A stretch of 64,000 nucleotides of DNA from Billgrantia kenyensis (GCF_013697085.1 NZ_JACEFT010000014.1:1-64000), one strand, 5' to 3'. Positions 26,560 to 35,615 are shown, numbered from the stretch's first letter. Numbers and translations: made by a program. The notes: generated by a model from the letters alone, not told the origin.

Positions 26560-28082
26560 GATCAACCAAGTTTCTGCTGGCCGCCACGCTCGGCCTGGCC
26601 CTCCCAGCCGTGCCGGCCCTGGCCGACGAGCCCGATCCCAACGTGCTCTACAATCATCACTGCGCGGTGTGTCACGGCGTGAGCCGCCTGGGCGGCATCG
26701 GCCCGGCGCTGCTGCCTGACAACCTCTCGCGGCTCAAGCCCGCCGAGGCCGTCGAGGTAATCCGCGACGGTCGAGCCGCAACCCAGATGCCTGCCTATGA
26801 CGCATTGCTTGGCGAAGCCGAGATCGCCGCCCTGGCCGAATGGATCTATGAGCCGCCCGAGGTCGAGCCCAGCTGGACCGACGAGGACATCCTGGCCAGT
26901 CACGTGGTCAATCACGAGTACGGCACACTGCCTGACGAGCCGGTCTTCGAGGTCGAGGATCTCAAGAACCTGTTCATCGTGGTGGAGATTGGCGACCATC
27001 ACGTCAGCCTGCTCGATGGCGATACCTTCGAGCGCATCACCCGCTTCCCCAGCCGCTATGCGCTGCACGGTGGCCCCAAGTACACGCCGGACGGCCGCTA
27101 CGTCTACTTTGGCTCTCGTGACGGATGGGTGACCAAGTACGATATCTACAATCTCGAGGTGACCGCCGAAGTGCGCGCGGGCATCAACATGCGCAACATT
27201 GCCGTCTCTGCCGATGGCAACTACGTGCTGGCCGGCAACTACCTGCCGCATACCCTGGTGCTGTTCGATGCCCGTAACCTCGAACTGATCGCCTCCATCC
27301 CGGTGGAAGGCCTCAACGGTGAAACCTCTCGTGTCAGCGCCGTCTACACGGCGCCGCCGCGCAACAGCTTCGTCGCCGCCCTGCGCGACATTCCCGAGGT
27401 ATGGGAGATCCGCTGGCCCGAGGAGCGCGCCGCCGGTGACGAGGCGCTGGTGGGCGACTTCGCCCTGCACCGCATGGAGGCGCCGGACTATCTCGACGAC
27501 TTCTTCTTCGACATGGAGTACCGCTATCTGGTCGGTGCCGCCCGCGGCGGCAAGGGCGGGCAGGTGTTCGACATGGACGAGGAGGTCAAGGTCGCCGACC
27601 TGCCGCTGGAAGGCATGCCGCACCTGGGTGCCGGTATCACCTGGGAGCTCGATGGCCGCCGCGTCATGGCGATTCCGCATATTGACCAGGGGCTGGTGTC
27701 GGTTTTCGACATGACCGATTGGTCGCTGATCACCAATATCGAGACCGATGGTCCCGGCTTTTTCATGCGTAGCCACGAGAACTCGCCCTACGCCTGGGTG
27801 GATGTCTTCTTCGGTCCCAATCACGACCGGGTGCACGTGATCGACAAGCAGAGTCTGGAGATCGTCGAGACCCTGATTCCCGAGCCGGGCAAGACCGCTG
27901 CCCACGTGGAGTTCGATCGCCGCGGCGAGACGCTGCTGCTCAGCGTCTGGGATGACGACGGCTACCTGCTGTGGATCGACGGCAATACCCTGGAGGAGAT
28001 CGACCGCATGCCCATGAAGCGTCCCTCGGGCAAGTACAATGTGTGGAACAAGACCCAGTACGAAGAGGGAACAAGTCATTAA
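26556..28082 (+). CDS. nirN: Haem d1 dehydrogenase/transfer protein NirN
   Basis: 508-aa periplasmic protein: signal peptide (about 1-24), cytochrome c domain with CAVCH (about 37-41) and an eight-bladed d1-type propeller. It resembles NirN rather than NirS: the segment CHGVSRLGGIGPALLP and SGDHHV-like EIGDHHVSLLDGD are NirN features, and NirS would be longer. NirN oxidises dihydro-haem d1 and helps hand haem d1 to NirS. GTG start preceded by GAGGAGG. Last gene of the operon. Confidence 0.9.
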   Translation: MRSTKFLLAATLGLALPAVPALADEPDPNVLYNHHCAVCHGVSRLGGIGPALLPDNLSRLKPAEAVEVIRDGRAATQMPAYDALLGEAEIAALAEWIYEPPEVEPSWTDEDILASHVVNHEYGTLPDEPVFEVEDLKNLFIVVEIGDHHVSLLDGDTFERITRFPSRYALHGGPKYTPDGRYVYFGSRDGWVTKYDIYNLEVTAEVRAGINMRNIAVSADGNYVLAGNYLPHTLVLFDARNLELIASIPVEGLNGETSRVSAVYTAPPRNSFVAALRDIPEVWEIRWPEERAAGDEALVGDFALHRMEAPDYLDDFFFDMEYRYLVGAARGGKGGQVFDMDEEVKVADLPLEGMPHLGAGITWELDGRRVMAIPHIDQGLVSVFDMTDWSLITNIETDGPGFFMRSHENSPYAWVDVFFGPNHDRVHVIDKQSLEIVETLIPEPGKTAAHVEFDRRGETLLLSVWDDDGYLLWIDGNTLEEIDRMPMKRPSGKYNVWNKTQYEEGTSH

Positions 28083-28119
28083 AGCTCATTGGCTGCGTGG
28101 CGATTAAAAAGAAGCATTC

Positions 28120-28161
28120 TTGATACTCGTCATGAAGCCGCCCGGCGCGAATCGCCATAAT
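28120..28161 (+). promoter_or_regulatory. FNR/DNR-type class II promoter of nnrS
   Basis: TTGAT-ACTC-GTCAT (28120-28133), one mismatch, with -10 CATAAT at 28156-28161 exactly 22 nt after the box. Start near 28168, about 29 nt before the ATG. Confidence 0.8.
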
Positions 28162-28196
28162 GGATTCATCCAAGCGTTCAAGTCGGGTATCACGTC

Positions 28197-29399
28197 ATGA
28201 AATCAGCCGCAGCCGCTCCCAGCCAGACGCACCTGCCCGTGGCGCGTCTGGCCTTCCGTCCCTTCTTCCTGTTGGCCGCACTGTTCAGCGTGCTGTCCAT
28301 GGTGGTGTGGTTCGCCTTCTGGCATGGCGACATCCTGCTGAGGCCCCATGGTGGACTGATGTGGTGGCACCAGCATGAGATGATCTTCGGCTTCGGCGCC
28401 GCCGTGGTGGTGGGCTTCCTGCTCACCGCAGTGCAGAACTGGACCGGTCGCAAGAGCCTGAGTGGCGCACCGCTGCTCGGCCTGGTGGCGCTCTGGCTGG
28501 CGGCACGACTGCTGTTGGCCTACCCCATGGGACTGCCGACGTGGCTGCTGATCACCCTTGACGTGGCCTTCCTGCCGCTGGCGGCGCTGGCCATGGGACG
28601 GCTGGTGGTGGCGGCCCGGCTGTGGCGCAACCTGATGTTCGTTCCGGTGCTGCTGCTGCTGGCAGGCGCCAACCTGGCGATGCATCTGGGTGTGGCCCTG
28701 GGTAAATTCGAGCTGATTCGCGAGGGCGGCTATCTTGGCGTGCTGTTGATTGCCATGCTGATGGTGCTGCTGGGCGGGCGGGTCATCCCCTTCTTTACCT
28801 CGCGCAAGCTGGGGCGGCCCCAGCCGCAGCCGGTCGTGTGGCTGGAGAAGCTCACCCTGGTCTCGATGCTGGCGGTGGTAGTGCTGCAACTGCTGGTACT
28901 GCTCGGCGTACCGGTTCCGTCACCTCTCCTGGCGGCGGTCATGCTGGTTGCGGCTGTGGCCAGCCTGGTGCGTCTGGTGCGCTGGGAGGGGCATCTTACC
29001 CTGCACGAGCCGCTGCTGTGGGGCCTGCACCTGAGCTATGCCTTCGTGCCGGTCGGCCTGGCCATGTGGGCCATGGCGCTGATGGGTGCGTTTCGCGTCG
29101 AGCTGGCCTTGCATGCGCTGGCCATCGGTGGCATTGCGGCGATGATGCTGGCGATGATGGCGCGGGTATCGCTGGGGCACACCGGGCGTGAGATTCGTAC
29201 CTTGCCGGGCATCGGTGTAGGCCTTGCGTTGATGTTCGCCGGTGCTCTGCTGCGCTCGCCGGTGCTGGCGATGTTCCCCCAGATTACCCACTGGACCTAC
29301 AACCTGAGCATCATCTTCTGGTGCATCGCCTATCTCATCTTCCTGTTTCACTATACCCTGCCCTTATTGAGCGCCCGCGTGGACGGGCAGGAAGGATAG
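28197..29399 (+). CDS. nnrS: NnrS family haem/copper membrane protein
   Basis: 400-aa polytopic membrane protein with about 12 helices; FRPFFLLAALFSV and WHQHEMIFGFGAAVVVGFLLTA are typical NnrS segments with conserved histidines. NnrS proteins bind haem and copper and protect cells from NO-related stress during denitrification. The DNR-type promoter upstream matches the family's usual control by NnrR/DNR. Followed 30 bp later by the SirB2-like gene. Confidence 0.92.
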   Translation: MKSAAAAPSQTHLPVARLAFRPFFLLAALFSVLSMVVWFAFWHGDILLRPHGGLMWWHQHEMIFGFGAAVVVGFLLTAVQNWTGRKSLSGAPLLGLVALWLAARLLLAYPMGLPTWLLITLDVAFLPLAALAMGRLVVAARLWRNLMFVPVLLLLAGANLAMHLGVALGKFELIREGGYLGVLLIAMLMVLLGGRVIPFFTSRKLGRPQPQPVVWLEKLTLVSMLAVVVLQLLVLLGVPVPSPLLAAVMLVAAVASLVRLVRWEGHLTLHEPLLWGLHLSYAFVPVGLAMWAMALMGAFRVELALHALAIGGIAAMMLAMMARVSLGHTGREIRTLPGIGVGLALMFAGALLRSPVLAMFPQITHWTYNLSIIFWCIAYLIFLFHYTLPLLSARVDGQEG

Positions 29400-29429
29400 C
29401 CGGGAGAGCGCTAGGGACGGAGCCAGCCG

Positions 29430-29819
29430 ATGATCGAGCACTACTTTCTGATCAAGCACCTGCACATGACCACGGCGGTGCTGAGCATCGCCTTCTTCAT
29501 CCTGCGCGCCTGGTGGTCGGTGCGCGAGATCTCCCTACTGCAGCGGCGCTGGGTGAAGATCCTGCCCCACATCAATGACACCCTGCTGCTGCTGCTCGGT
29601 GTCATGCTCATGACCATGCTCTCCATGTGGCCGCATCAGCACCCGTGGCTGGCCGCCAAGCTGCTGGGCCTGCTCGGCTACATCCTGCTCGGTACCGTGG
29701 CGATCAAACGCGGGCGTACGCCGCTGACACGCGGCCTGGCCGCGCTGGGCGCCATCGTGGTCTTCTTCTATATCATGGGCACTGCCATGACCAAGGACGC
29801 CTGGTTCTTCCTACCCTGA
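29430..29819 (+). CDS. SirB2-family membrane protein
   Basis: 129-aa protein with four hydrophobic helices, matching the SirB2 family (invasion gene expression up-regulator in name only); no biochemical role is known. The conserved HLHMTTAVLSIAFFILR opening is seen. Likely cotranscribed with nnrS, so it would be DNR-controlled. Confidence 0.75.
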   Translation: MIEHYFLIKHLHMTTAVLSIAFFILRAWWSVREISLLQRRWVKILPHINDTLLLLLGVMLMTMLSMWPHQHPWLAAKLLGLLGYILLGTVAIKRGRTPLTRGLAALGAIVVFFYIMGTAMTKDAWFFLP

Positions 29820-29915
29820 GGGGGCGGTGTGATTCTTGGGCCGGCTTTCTTCGACGCGACAGGCTTCTATACTGAAGGCCTGGCGAGACATTCACCGCAG
29901 TACGAGGAAAACCGC

Positions 29916-30239
29916 ATGGCAAATCAAGATCTTCCTTCCGGTGCCGGCAAGGTGGCCGATGACTATCCCGAAGTGTGGCGGGCCTTTGCCTCGCTGGGCA
30001 AGGCGTGTGCCGAGTCGGGCCCGCTGGATGCCCGTACACGGCGCCTGGTCAAGCTGGCTCTGGCGGTGGGCGGAGGCTCGGAAGGCGCCGTGCATTCGCA
30101 TATGCGACGCGCCATGGATGAAGGCATCGAGCCAGAAGCGCTCAAGCAGGTCGCGATGCTCGCGATTCCGACCCTGGGGCTGCCGGCGGGAGTCGCGGCT
30201 CTAACCTGGATCGAGGACATCACCGACGCCAGAGACTAG
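29916..30239 (+). CDS. Carboxymuconolactone decarboxylase-like (AhpD fold) protein
   Basis: 107-aa all-helical protein with the CMD/AhpD core (RTRRLVKLALAVGGGSEGAVHSH). The usual redox CxxC is replaced by SEGAVH, leaving only the histidine and an acidic residue, so it is unlikely to be a peroxidase reductant like AhpD. Start at 29916 (MANQDL) with GAGGAAAA upstream is preferred over in-frame 29829. It lies between nnrS-sirB2 and norC; the role there is unknown. Confidence 0.75.
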   Translation: MANQDLPSGAGKVADDYPEVWRAFASLGKACAESGPLDARTRRLVKLALAVGGGSEGAVHSHMRRAMDEGIEPEALKQVAMLAIPTLGLPAGVAALTWIEDITDARD

Positions 30240-30339
30240 ACGGTTACTATTGGCGGGCCTGCTCGGCCCGCCGTGCGACAATCGGCCGCTATTCCCCAGG
30301 CCTGTAATTCCGCGACTCCCTTTCCTCATGCCTGCCGAT

Positions 30340-30381
30340 TTGACGAAGGTCAATGCCGCTTCCACCCCGGGGCTGTACTCT
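30340..30381 (+). promoter_or_regulatory. DNR/FNR-type class II promoter of norCB
   Basis: TTGAC-GAAG-GTCAA (30340-30353) is a perfect box; the hexamer TACTCT (30376-30381) lies 22 nt after it, giving a start near 30388 and an 85-nt leader. No NorR box or sigma-54 promoter was seen here, unlike the ytfE region. Confidence 0.82.
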
Positions 30382-30472
30382 TAAGATGCATTGAAGATGC
30401 TTGTTTAAGGGGTGGGGCTCGCCGACTTCGGTCGCTGGTCCCTGAAGTGTCACCAGCAAGGGGGAAAGGCCC

Positions 30473-30919
30473 ATGACCGAAGGCCTCACCAAGGCGGCGG
30501 CCCGTAATATCTTTTACGGGGGCTCGCTGTTCTTTTTCCTGCTGTTTGCCGCACTGACGGCACACAGTCATTTCTACATCGTCAACACCTCGACCCAGCC
30601 CATGTCGGACTCCGTTCGTCTGGGCAAGCATGTTTGGGAAGAGCACAACTGCATCAACTGCCACACCATCCTCGGCGAAGGTTCCTACTTCGCGCCCGAG
30701 GTAGGCAACGTCTGGACTCGCTTTGGTGGTCGCGACAATCCCGAGGGTGCACGCATGGCGCTCGAGGCATGGATGAATGCCCAGCCCACCGGTGCCCCCG
30801 GCCGTCGTCAGATGCCTGCCTTCGACATCAATGATGAAGAGATGCAGGCCTTGATCGACTTCCTGGAGTGGACCGATTCCATCGATACCAAGGGCTGGCC
30901 GCCGCACCCGGCAGGCTGA
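30473..30919 (+). CDS. norC: NO reductase cytochrome c subunit NorC
   Basis: 148-aa membrane-anchored cytochrome c: one N-terminal helix (about 12-32), haem site CINCH near residue 60 and axial methionine in RQMPAFD near 118. It passes electrons to NorB for 2 NO to N2O. GGGGGAAAGG precedes the ATG. norB follows after 30 bp. Confidence 0.95.
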   Translation: MTEGLTKAAARNIFYGGSLFFFLLFAALTAHSHFYIVNTSTQPMSDSVRLGKHVWEEHNCINCHTILGEGSYFAPEVGNVWTRFGGRDNPEGARMALEAWMNAQPTGAPGRRQMPAFDINDEEMQALIDFLEWTDSIDTKGWPPHPAG

Positions 30920-30949
30920 TCCAAGTTCCAGGAACCAAGGAGTCGAACG

Positions 30950-32314
30950 ATGAAATATGAAACGCAGAAGGTGGCCTTGCCCTTCTTCATGCTGGCCATG
31001 GCGCTATTCGCGCTACAGATCCTCTTCGGGCTTGCGGCCGCGGCAGCCTATGTGTGGCCGCACTTCATGGCCGAGGCGATGCCCTTCAACATCACCCGTA
31101 CCAGTCATACCAACCTCTTGATCGTGTGGCTCTTGATCGGCTTCATGGGTAGCACTTACTACCTGATGCCGGAAGAGGCCGAGAACGAGATCTACAGTCC
31201 CAATCTGGCCTACTTCCAGCTACTGCTGTTTGCCATTGCCGGTGCCGGTGCGCTGATCAGCTACCAGTTCGGCATCCACGAGGGGCGGCACTATCTCGAG
31301 CAGCCGCTGTGGGCGAAGATCGTAATCACAGTCTCGTTCTTGATGTTCCTGTTCAACACCAGCATGACCATGCTCAAGGGCCGCAAGACCGCCATCAACA
31401 TGGTGCTGATGCTGGGCCTGTGGCTGGCCGCGGTATTCTGGCTCTTCGCCTTCTACAACCCCGACAACCTGGCGCTGGACAAGCTGTGGTGGTGGTGGAT
31501 CGTGCACATCTGGGTTGAGGGTGTGTGGGAGCTGATCATGGCCTCGCTGCTTGGCTACCTGCTGATCAAGATGACCGGCGTCGACCGCGAGATCATCGAG
31601 AAGTGGCTCTACGTCATCGTCGGTCTGGCGCTGTTCTCGGGCCTGCTGGGTACCGGTCACCACTACTACTGGATCGGCACTCCCGCCTACTGGCAGCCGA
31701 TCGGCAGCATCTTCTCCACGCTCGAGGTGATCCCGTTCTTCGCCATGGTGGTATTCGCCTTCTACATGTTCTGGAAGGGCAGCCGCAACCACCCCAACAA
31801 GGCCGCCATGCTGTGGACCCTGGGCTGTGCCGCCGTGGCCTTCTTCGGCGCTGGCGTGTGGGGCTTCATGCACACCCTGTCGTGGATCAACTTCTACACT
31901 CACGGCACCCAGATCACCGCGGCTCATGGCCACCTGGCCTTCTATGGCGCCTACGTGATGCTGATCATGGGTATCATCACCTATGCCATGCCGCAGATCC
32001 GCCGCGTGCAGCCCTATAACCAGGTGCTCAACATGTGGGCCTTCTGGATCATGACCTCGGCCATGTGGTTCATGACCTTCACCCTGACTTTCGCCGGTGT
32101 GGTGCAGACCCACCTGCAGCGGGTGCTGGGCATGAACTTCATGCAGGTACAGGCGCAGCTCGAGCTGTTCTACGTGATGCGCTTCGGCACCGGCGTCTTC
32201 GTTGCCCTGGCCGCCGCCATGTTCTTCTACGCGGTCTTCGGGCCGGCGCGCCAGCAGGTAGGCGCTCACGTCAAGCACCCCTCCATCATCGACCATGAGG
32301 CCGCCACCAAGTGA
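30950..32314 (+). CDS. norB: NO reductase catalytic subunit NorB
   Basis: 454-aa haem-copper-oxidase-like subunit with 12 transmembrane helices. The six metal-ligand histidines lie in RTSHTNLL, HIWVEGVWE, GHHYYWIG and HGHLAFYGAYVMLIMG. The catalytic FeB-supporting glutamates (for instance in WVEGVWEL) are retained. It belongs to the cytochrome c-dependent cNor type, given NorC. AAGGAG precedes the ATG. Reduces NO to N2O. Confidence 0.96.
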   Translation: MKYETQKVALPFFMLAMALFALQILFGLAAAAAYVWPHFMAEAMPFNITRTSHTNLLIVWLLIGFMGSTYYLMPEEAENEIYSPNLAYFQLLLFAIAGAGALISYQFGIHEGRHYLEQPLWAKIVITVSFLMFLFNTSMTMLKGRKTAINMVLMLGLWLAAVFWLFAFYNPDNLALDKLWWWWIVHIWVEGVWELIMASLLGYLLIKMTGVDREIIEKWLYVIVGLALFSGLLGTGHHYYWIGTPAYWQPIGSIFSTLEVIPFFAMVVFAFYMFWKGSRNHPNKAAMLWTLGCAAVAFFGAGVWGFMHTLSWINFYTHGTQITAAHGHLAFYGAYVMLIMGIITYAMPQIRRVQPYNQVLNMWAFWIMTSAMWFMTFTLTFAGVVQTHLQRVLGMNFMQVQAQLELFYVMRFGTGVFVALAAAMFFYAVFGPARQQVGAHVKHPSIIDHEAATK

Positions 32315-32320
32315 GCCACT

Positions 32321-32382
32321 GACGGGGCGCATGCCGCCCCGTCCGAGAAGGCTGGCAAGCCCACCCGCGAGCCGGCCTTCTC
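32321..32382 (+). terminator. Tandem hairpins between norB and norQ
   Basis: GACGGGGCG/CGCCCCGTC (32321-32329 with 32335-32343) is followed at once by GAGAAGGCTGGC/GCCGGCCTTCTC (32345-32356 with 32371-32382, one G-T wobble). Neither has a T-run. They may protect norCB mRNA or attenuate norQD, so that fewer accessory proteins than subunits are made. Confidence 0.55.
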
Positions 32383-32406
32383 GACCCACGCCCCCTGGAG
32401 ATCGCC

Positions 32407-33228
32407 ATGTCTCAATCTGCTATCGCTGCTTCAGCCACTACCGCCTTCCAGCGTGACCTGCCCTACTACGAACCGGTCGGCAACGAGTGTTCGCTGTTCG
32501 AGCAGGCATACCGGCAGCGCCTGCCACTGCTGCTCAAGGGGCCGACTGGCTGCGGCAAGACCCGTTTCGTCAGTCACATGGCGGCGAAACTGGGCCGTCC
32601 GCTGTTCACTGTTTCATGCCACGATGACCTGACCGCCGCCGACCTCACCGGTCGCTACCTGCTGCAGGGTGGCGAGACCCGCTGGGTAGATGGCCCGCTG
32701 ACCCGCGCCGTGCGTGAGGGGGGGATCTGCTACCTCGATGAGGTGGTAGAAGCGCGCAAGGACGTCACCGTGGTGCTGCACCCCCTGACCGATGACCGCC
32801 GCCTGCTGCCGCTGGAGAGAACCGGCGAGCTGCTCGAGGCGCCGGACGATTTCATGCTGGTAGTCTCCTACAACCCCGGCTACCAGCACATTCTCAAGTC
32901 GCTCAAGCCGAGTACCCGCCAGCGCTTCGTGGCGATGTCGTTCGACTTTCCCCCGCCTCGGGTGGAGTGCGATATCGTCGCCCGCGAGAGCGGCCTGTCG
33001 CATGAGCGCTGCGCCGCCCTGGTCAACCTGGCCGGTCGCCTGCGCGAACTCAAGGGCCAGGACCTGGAGGAGGGCGTCTCCACTCGCCTGCTGGTCTACT
33101 GCGCCACCCTGATTAACGCCGGCATGCCGATCCTCGAGGCCACCCGCGCCACCCTGGTCGAGCCACTCTCGGACGATCTGGACGTGCAGGAAGGGTTGCT
33201 GGAGTCGATTCGCGCCACTTTCGGCTGA
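32407..33228 (+). CDS. norQ: MoxR-type AAA+ ATPase NorQ
   Basis: 273-aa AAA+ protein: Walker A GPTGCGKTRF (about 44-53), Walker B ICYLDEVVEA (about 107-116). NorQ and NorD form a chaperone that inserts the non-haem FeB iron into NorB. GGAGATC precedes the ATG. The norQ-norD gap is unusually long (229 bp) and holds a hairpin-rich repeat. Confidence 0.93.
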   Translation: MSQSAIAASATTAFQRDLPYYEPVGNECSLFEQAYRQRLPLLLKGPTGCGKTRFVSHMAAKLGRPLFTVSCHDDLTAADLTGRYLLQGGETRWVDGPLTRAVREGGICYLDEVVEARKDVTVVLHPLTDDRRLLPLERTGELLEAPDDFMLVVSYNPGYQHILKSLKPSTRQRFVAMSFDFPPPRVECDIVARESGLSHERCAALVNLAGRLRELKGQDLEEGVSTRLLVYCATLINAGMPILEATRATLVEPLSDDLDVQEGLLESIRATFG

Positions 33229-33259
33229 GGAAGCACTGACACATTACTGCGCTCGATAT

Positions 33260-33415
33260 CCTGATCGCCGGCGGTGCTCGGAATCCTCGTGTAGCAGGCT
33301 ACACTCCGGTTGACTCGGAACCTTCGGTTCCTCGCCCCTTCGGGGTCATCCTCCGGATGTTTGTCGCTTCGCTCGGTTCTGCGCTCCGGCGGCGCCCAGC
33401 CTATCTTCGCTCGTG
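33260..33415. repeat. Hairpin-rich intergenic repeat between norQ and norD
   Basis: The block contains an exact inverted repeat GTGTAGC/GCTACAC (33289-33304), then GGAACC-TTC-GGTTCC, CCCC-TTC-GGGG and CATCCTCCGGATG. The run of short palindromes and the GCTCGGAATCCTC opening resemble dispersed repeats common in marine gammaproteobacteria. No coding capacity. It interrupts an otherwise compact nor operon. Confidence 0.5.
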
Positions 33416-33457
33416 ACATGTCTCAGCGCTCCCTTAATAGGAGTAGGAGGATTGGCC

Positions 33458-35395
33458 ATGCAGTTTCTCGAGCTCGAAGAGTTCGTCGGTCGCCACTGGC
33501 ATCGCTGGGCCTCCAGTGCGGCCAGCTACCAGCGCTATCCGGAAGCGGCCGTTTCCATGGAGCAGATGCGCCACGTGCTCGGCGTATTCTTTCGCGCCAG
33601 CGGCGGCGAGGCGGGCGTGGAAGTGGCGGCGATCGTCGCGCGTAGCTCGAACCACCGGCTGTCGCTGCGCCAGCGGCTTGGCTTCGACGACGAGGCCATC
33701 GACCAGGCGCGGCGCGACGAGGAGAACCTGCTGCTGCCGCCGCGCATCGATCTCTTTCCTGACGCCGAACTCAACCGTGACCTCTACTTCTGGCTGGTTG
33801 CCTACCTGGCAGTGGCGCACAAGCCACCGCTGCAGGGCGACCCGCTGCGTGATGACCTGGCCCGCCTGCGTGAGGCAGTACGCGCTCGGGACGCAGCGCT
33901 CGAGCGATTCCCCGGGCTTGCCGAGCGCTATCGCCGGCTGAGCCTGGCGCTGCTGCTGGTGCGCCCGGAACGTAAGCGCCTGCCACCGATGGAGCTGGCG
34001 CTGGAGCAGGCGCTGCGCGTGGTGCTCGGCGAGGAACTCGAGCTCGAAGGCTGGGCGAGGGCAATTCAATGCGCCGTGCAGGACCCGTCACTTCCCCTGG
34101 ACGAGTTCAAGGCCCCTCGCGGCTATCGCCCGCCGCTACCGGTGCCGCTGTGGGGGCAGGTGGTGACACTCGGTACCGGAGCGGGGCGCGACGAGAGTCA
34201 GGAAGACCCCCACGAGGGCGAGACCAACAGCGCCCAGACCGTCAGCGACGGCAAGCGCAAGGCCGAGCGCAAGCGCCAGGACCAGACCGAGCGCGACGAT
34301 CCGCTGATCGCCAACCGCTTCGAGAAGATGCTCTCCTGGACCGAGATGGTGAACCTCAACCGTCTGGTGGAGGACAACGAGGACGAGGAAGCCAAGCGCG
34401 CCGCCGAGCAGATGGAGGAGATCATCCTCAGCCCGCACAAGCAGCGGGCGGCAACGCGTATCAAGGTCGACCTCGACCTGCCGCCGGACGAGGCGGTCGG
34501 CGAGCGCCTGCGCGGCAAGCACCCCTATCACGAGTGGAACTACCGCAAGCAGCGCTACCTGCCCGACCACTGCCTGGTGCACACCGAACTGCAAAGCGAG
34601 GAGGGCGAGCAGTGGGAGCCCGACGCCGCCACCCAGCGGCGTATCCGCCGCGTGCGGCGTGAGTTCGAGGCGCTGCGCCCACGCCGCGAGACCCTGCGCG
34701 GTCAGTACGACGGCACCGAGCTCGACATGGACGCGGTGATCCGCTCACGCTGCGACCTGGCCGCCACCGGCGAGTCCAGCGACCGGCTCTACCAGGCCAC
34801 ACGCCAGCAGGCCCGCGACCTTGCCGTATCGATTCTGGTCGATGTGTCGCTCTCCACCGACGCCTGGCTGGAGGATCGCCGCGTGCTCGATGTGGCCAAG
34901 GAGGCGTTGCTGGTGCTGGGCCATGGCCTGGCCGGCTGCGGCGACGACTACAGCATCCACTGCTTCACCTCGCACCGGCGGCATCGGGTGTGGGTCAATA
35001 CCCTGAAGACCTTCGACGAGCCCATGGGCGAGCGGGTGGCCAGGCGCGTCTCGGCGCTCAAGCCCGGCCACTACACCCGCATGGGCCCGGCCATTCGTCA
35101 TGTGGCCAAGGAGCTCTCCGAGCGGCCCAACCGCCACCGGCTGCTGCTGCTGCTCACCGACGGCAAGCCCAATGACACTGACTACTACGAGGGCCGCTAC
35201 GGCATCGAGGACACCCGCCGGGCGGTGCTCGAGGCGCGCCAGCAGGAGGTGCGGGTGTTCGGCGTGACCATCGACAGCGAGGCGCACCAGTATGTCTCTC
35301 ACCTGTTTGGTCGCGGCAGCTACGCCATCATCAACCGGCCGGAGCATCTCTCTCTCGCATTGCCCGGCATATACCGCCAGATCATTGGCCACTAA
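33458..35395 (+). CDS. norD: NorD, von Willebrand A-domain activator of NO reductase
   Basis: 645-aa protein with a long charged N-terminal part (acidic stretch about 235-330) and a C-terminal VWA domain. Its MIDAS motif DVSLSTD lies near residue 465, with TDGKPND near 570. Works with the ATPase NorQ to load iron into NorB. The start at 33458 follows GTAGGAGG; the frame opens earlier at 33413 without a good site. Cytoplasmic. Confidence 0.92.
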   Translation: MQFLELEEFVGRHWHRWASSAASYQRYPEAAVSMEQMRHVLGVFFRASGGEAGVEVAAIVARSSNHRLSLRQRLGFDDEAIDQARRDEENLLLPPRIDLFPDAELNRDLYFWLVAYLAVAHKPPLQGDPLRDDLARLREAVRARDAALERFPGLAERYRRLSLALLLVRPERKRLPPMELALEQALRVVLGEELELEGWARAIQCAVQDPSLPLDEFKAPRGYRPPLPVPLWGQVVTLGTGAGRDESQEDPHEGETNSAQTVSDGKRKAERKRQDQTERDDPLIANRFEKMLSWTEMVNLNRLVEDNEDEEAKRAAEQMEEIILSPHKQRAATRIKVDLDLPPDEAVGERLRGKHPYHEWNYRKQRYLPDHCLVHTELQSEEGEQWEPDAATQRRIRRVRREFEALRPRRETLRGQYDGTELDMDAVIRSRCDLAATGESSDRLYQATRQQARDLAVSILVDVSLSTDAWLEDRRVLDVAKEALLVLGHGLAGCGDDYSIHCFTSHRRHRVWVNTLKTFDEPMGERVARRVSALKPGHYTRMGPAIRHVAKELSERPNRHRLLLLLTDGKPNDTDYYEGRYGIEDTRRAVLEARQQEVRVFGVTIDSEAHQYVSHLFGRGSYAIINRPEHLSLALPGIYRQIIGH

Positions 35396-35408
35396 GGGGA
35401 GAAAGATC

Positions 35409-35615
35409 ATGACCGCCAATCGCCCCGCTATCGCCCTCGTCCTCGGTCTACTGGCCGCCTTCGCGGTGGTCATTCCGCTGGTGTGGGTGATCAACACCCA
35501 GGACTGGGGCATCCTGATGATGTTCGTTGCTCCTTTCGCCGTCTACGGCCTGATCCGCCTGGGTCGAAGGCTGGCGGAGTGGGCCGGTGTCGGACCACCG
35601 CCACCCTCGTATTGA
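35409..35615 (+). CDS. 68-aa membrane protein downstream of norD
   Basis: Two hydrophobic helices (about 8-28 and 33-50), then a short charged turn and a PPPP tail. GGGGAGAAAG precedes the ATG at 35409, 13 bp after norD, so it is probably the last gene of norCBQD. No family recognised. Confidence 0.65.
   Translation: MTANRPAIALVLGLLAAFAVVIPLVWVINTQDWGILMMFVAPFAVYGLIRLGRRLAEWAGVGPPPPSY

Noticed and set aside
26556..28082. Reading this gene as nirS (cytochrome cd1 nitrite reductase)
   Set aside because: It is shorter than NirS, and its haem-c segment and propeller motifs match NirN; it also sits at the nirN position after nirE.
30240..30472. NorR-sigma-54 promoter for norCB
   Set aside because: No TGGCAC-N5-TTGC element or GGT-N7-ACC boxes were found there; a perfect FNR/DNR-type box explains control.
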